Of a stretch of DNA of 46,126 nucleotides, positions 44,234 to 46,126 are shown piece after piece (within the stretch, counting starts at the first letter, position 1; each line of letters starts with the position of its first letter). The stretch covers positions 1-46,126 of the forward strand of contig WQTS01000144.1 in the NCBI GenBank assembly GCA_009786185.1, read 5' to 3'. A model generated the notes under the pieces. The model had not been told where the DNA came from, did no database searches, and was given only the letters and a program-made list of their open reading frames with translations. The translations under genes were made by a program, and so were the position numbers. The DNA comes from Bacteroidota bacterium (GTDB taxonomy: Bacteria > Bacteroidota > Bacteroidia > Bacteroidales > WCHB1-69).

Positions 44234-46126
44234 ATGAATAGAATATTTGCTTTATTATTAGTGCTTTGCATTACCTTTAGTGCGTTTGGTCAAAAGAAAA
44301 TTGCAGCAGGTGACAACGCTTTTGCCAGTAAACAATTCGACAAGGCGCTTACTGCCTATAAAAAAGGGTTGAAGAAAGTTGGAAAGAATCAAGTGGAAGT
44401 GAAACGGGTTACTTATCAAATTGCCGAGTGTTACCGCATTATGGGAGATTTGAAAAGGGCAGAAAACCAATATCTTAGATTAGAAAAAAGAAACCACCAA
44501 AAAGATGAACCGCTACTTTTTTATCACTTGGGAAGCATCAACCATTTAAAAGGGGAGTATGAAAAAGCGTTGAATTATTATCTGAAATATCAAGAAAGAG
44601 TACCTGATGATGTTAGAATTGAGGCGCGTATTGAAGGCGTGAGGAAAGCAAAAGGCTGGATGGAAAATCCCACCAACTATGAGGTGGAGAATTTTAAGAA
44701 AATAAACACCAAACAAGATGAATGGGCGCCGCGCTGGAGTAGTGAAAAACAAAATCAAATGATTTTTTCTTCCAATCGGGATGGCTCTACGGGAAAAGGA
44801 ATTGATCAATGGACAGGTAAGTCTTTTTCAGATATTTATAAAATTGACCGCCCAAGAGGAAAAAGCAACGAATGGATTGGCGAGTGGTCGAATGCTGAAC
44901 TTTTAGATGACGAAGGACTTTTAAATTCGGAAGTGAACGAAGGAGAAGCAGTAGGGAACAGAAAAGGTTCCGAGATATATTTCACAAAATGTCCTATTGA
45001 TAAAAAGTCGTTAAAGGCGTGCTATATTTATGTTTCTGAAAAAAGAGGGCGCTCTTTTTCTGAGCCTAAATTAGTGGAACTCAGCTCCGATTCGCTCGTG
45101 AATTGTATTCATCCGGCGCTTTCTGCCGATGAGCAAACACTTTACTTCGCTTCCGATATGCCGGGCGGATATGGCGGTTTCGACTTGTATAAAGCCACGC
45201 GCTCAGGAAGAGGCGGAAAATTTGGAAATGTTGAAAATTTAGGACCGATCGTTAACAGTCCCGGAAATGAGTTGTTTCCGGCAATGCGCGGTGATTCCAT
45301 GCTCTATTTTTCTTCCGACGGACATCCCGGAATGGGCGGGCTCGATATTTTTTATTCCGTACTAAGAAATGGTGCATTCCAAACGCCCGAGAATATGATG
45401 TATCCTATAAATACTTGTTGGGATGAAATCGGTATTATTTTTTATGACGAAGAAATTATTGATCCTAAATCGAAAGCGCCTTATTTGGAAATGGGATTTT
45501 TCTCTTCCAACAGACCCGGTGGTAGAGGCGGCGACGATATTTATCACTTCCAATTGCGCCCCACCGTTTTTACGCTTGCCGGAACCGTGCGCGACGAAAA
45601 CAATAGACAAGCTATTGATGGCGCCGAAATTGAAATAATTGGCTCTAATGGAACATCTTACAAGGCTTTTACCGATATAAGAGGAAACTATGCTTTTGAC
45701 AGAACCAAAATTTTAATGAACACTACTTATACGATAAGGCTAAAAAAAGCAGGCTATTGGGATATTCCGGATGCTGTGCAAACTACCATCGGCTTAAGCG
45801 AAGATACCGATATTCGTCAAGATTTCTTACTGGCTCGTATTCCGAAAGATCCGATTGTAATGCCTGATATTTATTACGATTTAGATAAGTGGGATCTAAA
45901 ACCTCAATATGAAGATTCGTTGATGTATTTGTATTTTATTTTGGTACAAAATCCCAATTTGGTAGTGGAGCTTCGTTCGCACACCGACAGTAGAGGTTCT
46001 GAAGAGCGCAATGATTTGTTGTCGCAAAATCGTGCCCAATCGTGCGTAAACTTCTTAGTGAATGACTTAAAAATAGATGCGGAAAGAATTGTACCTAAAG
46101 GATATGGAAAAAGCCGCCCGCGTAGA
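44234..46126 (+). CDS. porE: PorE-like T9SS component: TPR, beta-propeller, CRD and OmpA domains (cut by window end)
   Basis: 631 codons are open to the end of the window without a stop; ATG at 44234. Signal sequence MNRIFALLLVLCITFSAFGQ, TPR region (about 25-135), a WD40/PD40-like propeller (about 155-445; IFSSNRDGS, LYFASDMPGGYGGFDLY, LYFSSDGHPGMGGLDIF, GFFSSNRPGGRGGDDIY), a carboxypeptidase-regulatory-like domain (about 455-530; GTVRDENNRQAIDGAEIEI) and an OmpA C-terminal peptidoglycan-binding domain (HTDSRGSEERNDLLSQNRA). This order is that of P. gingivalis PorE (PG1058), which links T9SS to peptidoglycan. PG1058 is a lipoprotein; here no proper lipobox follows the signal peptide, so it may be a relative. 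A TTAATTTG box lies upstream near 44200. Confidence 0.85.
   Translation, partial: MNRIFALLLVLCITFSAFGQKKIAAGDNAFASKQFDKALTAYKKGLKKVGKNQVEVKRVTYQIAECYRIMGDLKRAENQYLRLEKRNHQKDEPLLFYHLGSINHLKGEYEKALNYYLKYQERVPDDVRIEARIEGVRKAKGWMENPTNYEVENFKKINTKQDEWAPRWSSEKQNQMIFSSNRDGSTGKGIDQWTGKSFSDIYKIDRPRGKSNEWIGEWSNAELLDDEGLLNSEVNEGEAVGNRKGSEIYFTKCPIDKKSLKACYIYVSEKRGRSFSEPKLVELSSDSLVNCIHPALSADEQTLYFASDMPGGYGGFDLYKATRSGRGGKFGNVENLGPIVNSPGNELFPAMRGDSMLYFSSDGHPGMGGLDIFYSVLRNGAFQTPENMMYPINTCWDEIGIIFYDEEIIDPKSKAPYLEMGFFSSNRPGGRGGDDIYHFQLRPTVFTLAGTVRDENNRQAIDGAEIEIIGSNGTSYKAFTDIRGNYAFDRTKILMNTTYTIRLKKAGYWDIPDAVQTTIGLSEDTDIRQDFLLARIPKDPIVMPDIYYDLDKWDLKPQYEDSLMYLYFILVQNPNLVVELRSHTDSRGSEERNDLLSQNRAQSCVNFLVNDLKIDAERIVPKGYGKSRPRR

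Overview
The window reads as chromosome of a type IX secretion (T9SS) positive member of the Bacteroidota, most likely Bacteroidales. Five predicted secreted proteins end in T9SS type A sorting domains. Many -7 boxes fit the Bacteroidota consensus TAnnTTTG. The window also carries meso-diaminopimelate dehydrogenase, a WbpB/WlbA-type sugar dehydrogenase and a PorE-like TPR/beta-propeller/OmpA protein, a set familiar from Porphyromonas-like bacteria. The DNA is AT-rich, and gaps between genes hold several families of short hairpin repeats. Species cannot be named from the sequence alone.

Layout. 1-1894: a repeat at the left edge, a Bacteroidota-specific hypothetical gene and a transsulfuration-type PLP enzyme, both on minus. 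2126-9096: a membrane-anchored TPR/AraC regulator followed by a 1742-residue multidomain surface protein. 9097-9804: a 0.7 kb gap with a terminator, a MITE-like element (48-bp perfect terminal inverted repeats around the tail of a Y1/IS200-type transposase), a promoter facing it, and a second copy of the leader that precedes the surface protein gene. 9805-15999: a three-gene unit of GH31 glycosidase, SSS symporter and secreted M6 metalloprotease. 16025-23510: ROK kinase, tRNA-Pro, folD, serC, glnS, an LplT-like transporter, a DEDDh exonuclease and a degenerate nuclease-like protein. 23740-31878: a repeat-rich T9SS cargo, rarA, ddh, a GNAT protein, a Crp-type regulator, pnuC, an RlmL-type methyltransferase and an orphan OmpR-type response regulator. 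32002-35483: an ABC-2 permease, a peptide-binding lipoprotein and ung. 35624-46126: an RluB-type pseudouridine synthase with a long Arg-rich repeat tail, wbpB, two tandem M14 carboxypeptidases with sorting domains, aspartate kinase, and the PorE-like gene cut by the window end.

How it fits together. The right end joins T9SS cargo proteases, a T9SS structural protein candidate and an enzyme of the diaminoglucuronate pathway that in Porphyromonas gingivalis feeds A-LPS, the anchor of T9SS cargo. On the left, the TPR/AraC regulator sits directly upstream of a roughly 115-bp leader that recurs before the GH31/SSS/M6 unit, suggesting one shared control circuit. That link is inference.

The most unusual layer is the repeat content: a perfect long-arm MITE-like element with a dead transposase tail and a diverged solo arm at the window edge, long perfect intergenic hairpins with an approximate 9-nt rhythm, GTAGGGG-type palindromes right after stop codons, and at least two places where such sequence seems to have entered reading frames (the sorting domain of the M6 protease and the Arg-rich tail of the pseudouridine synthase).
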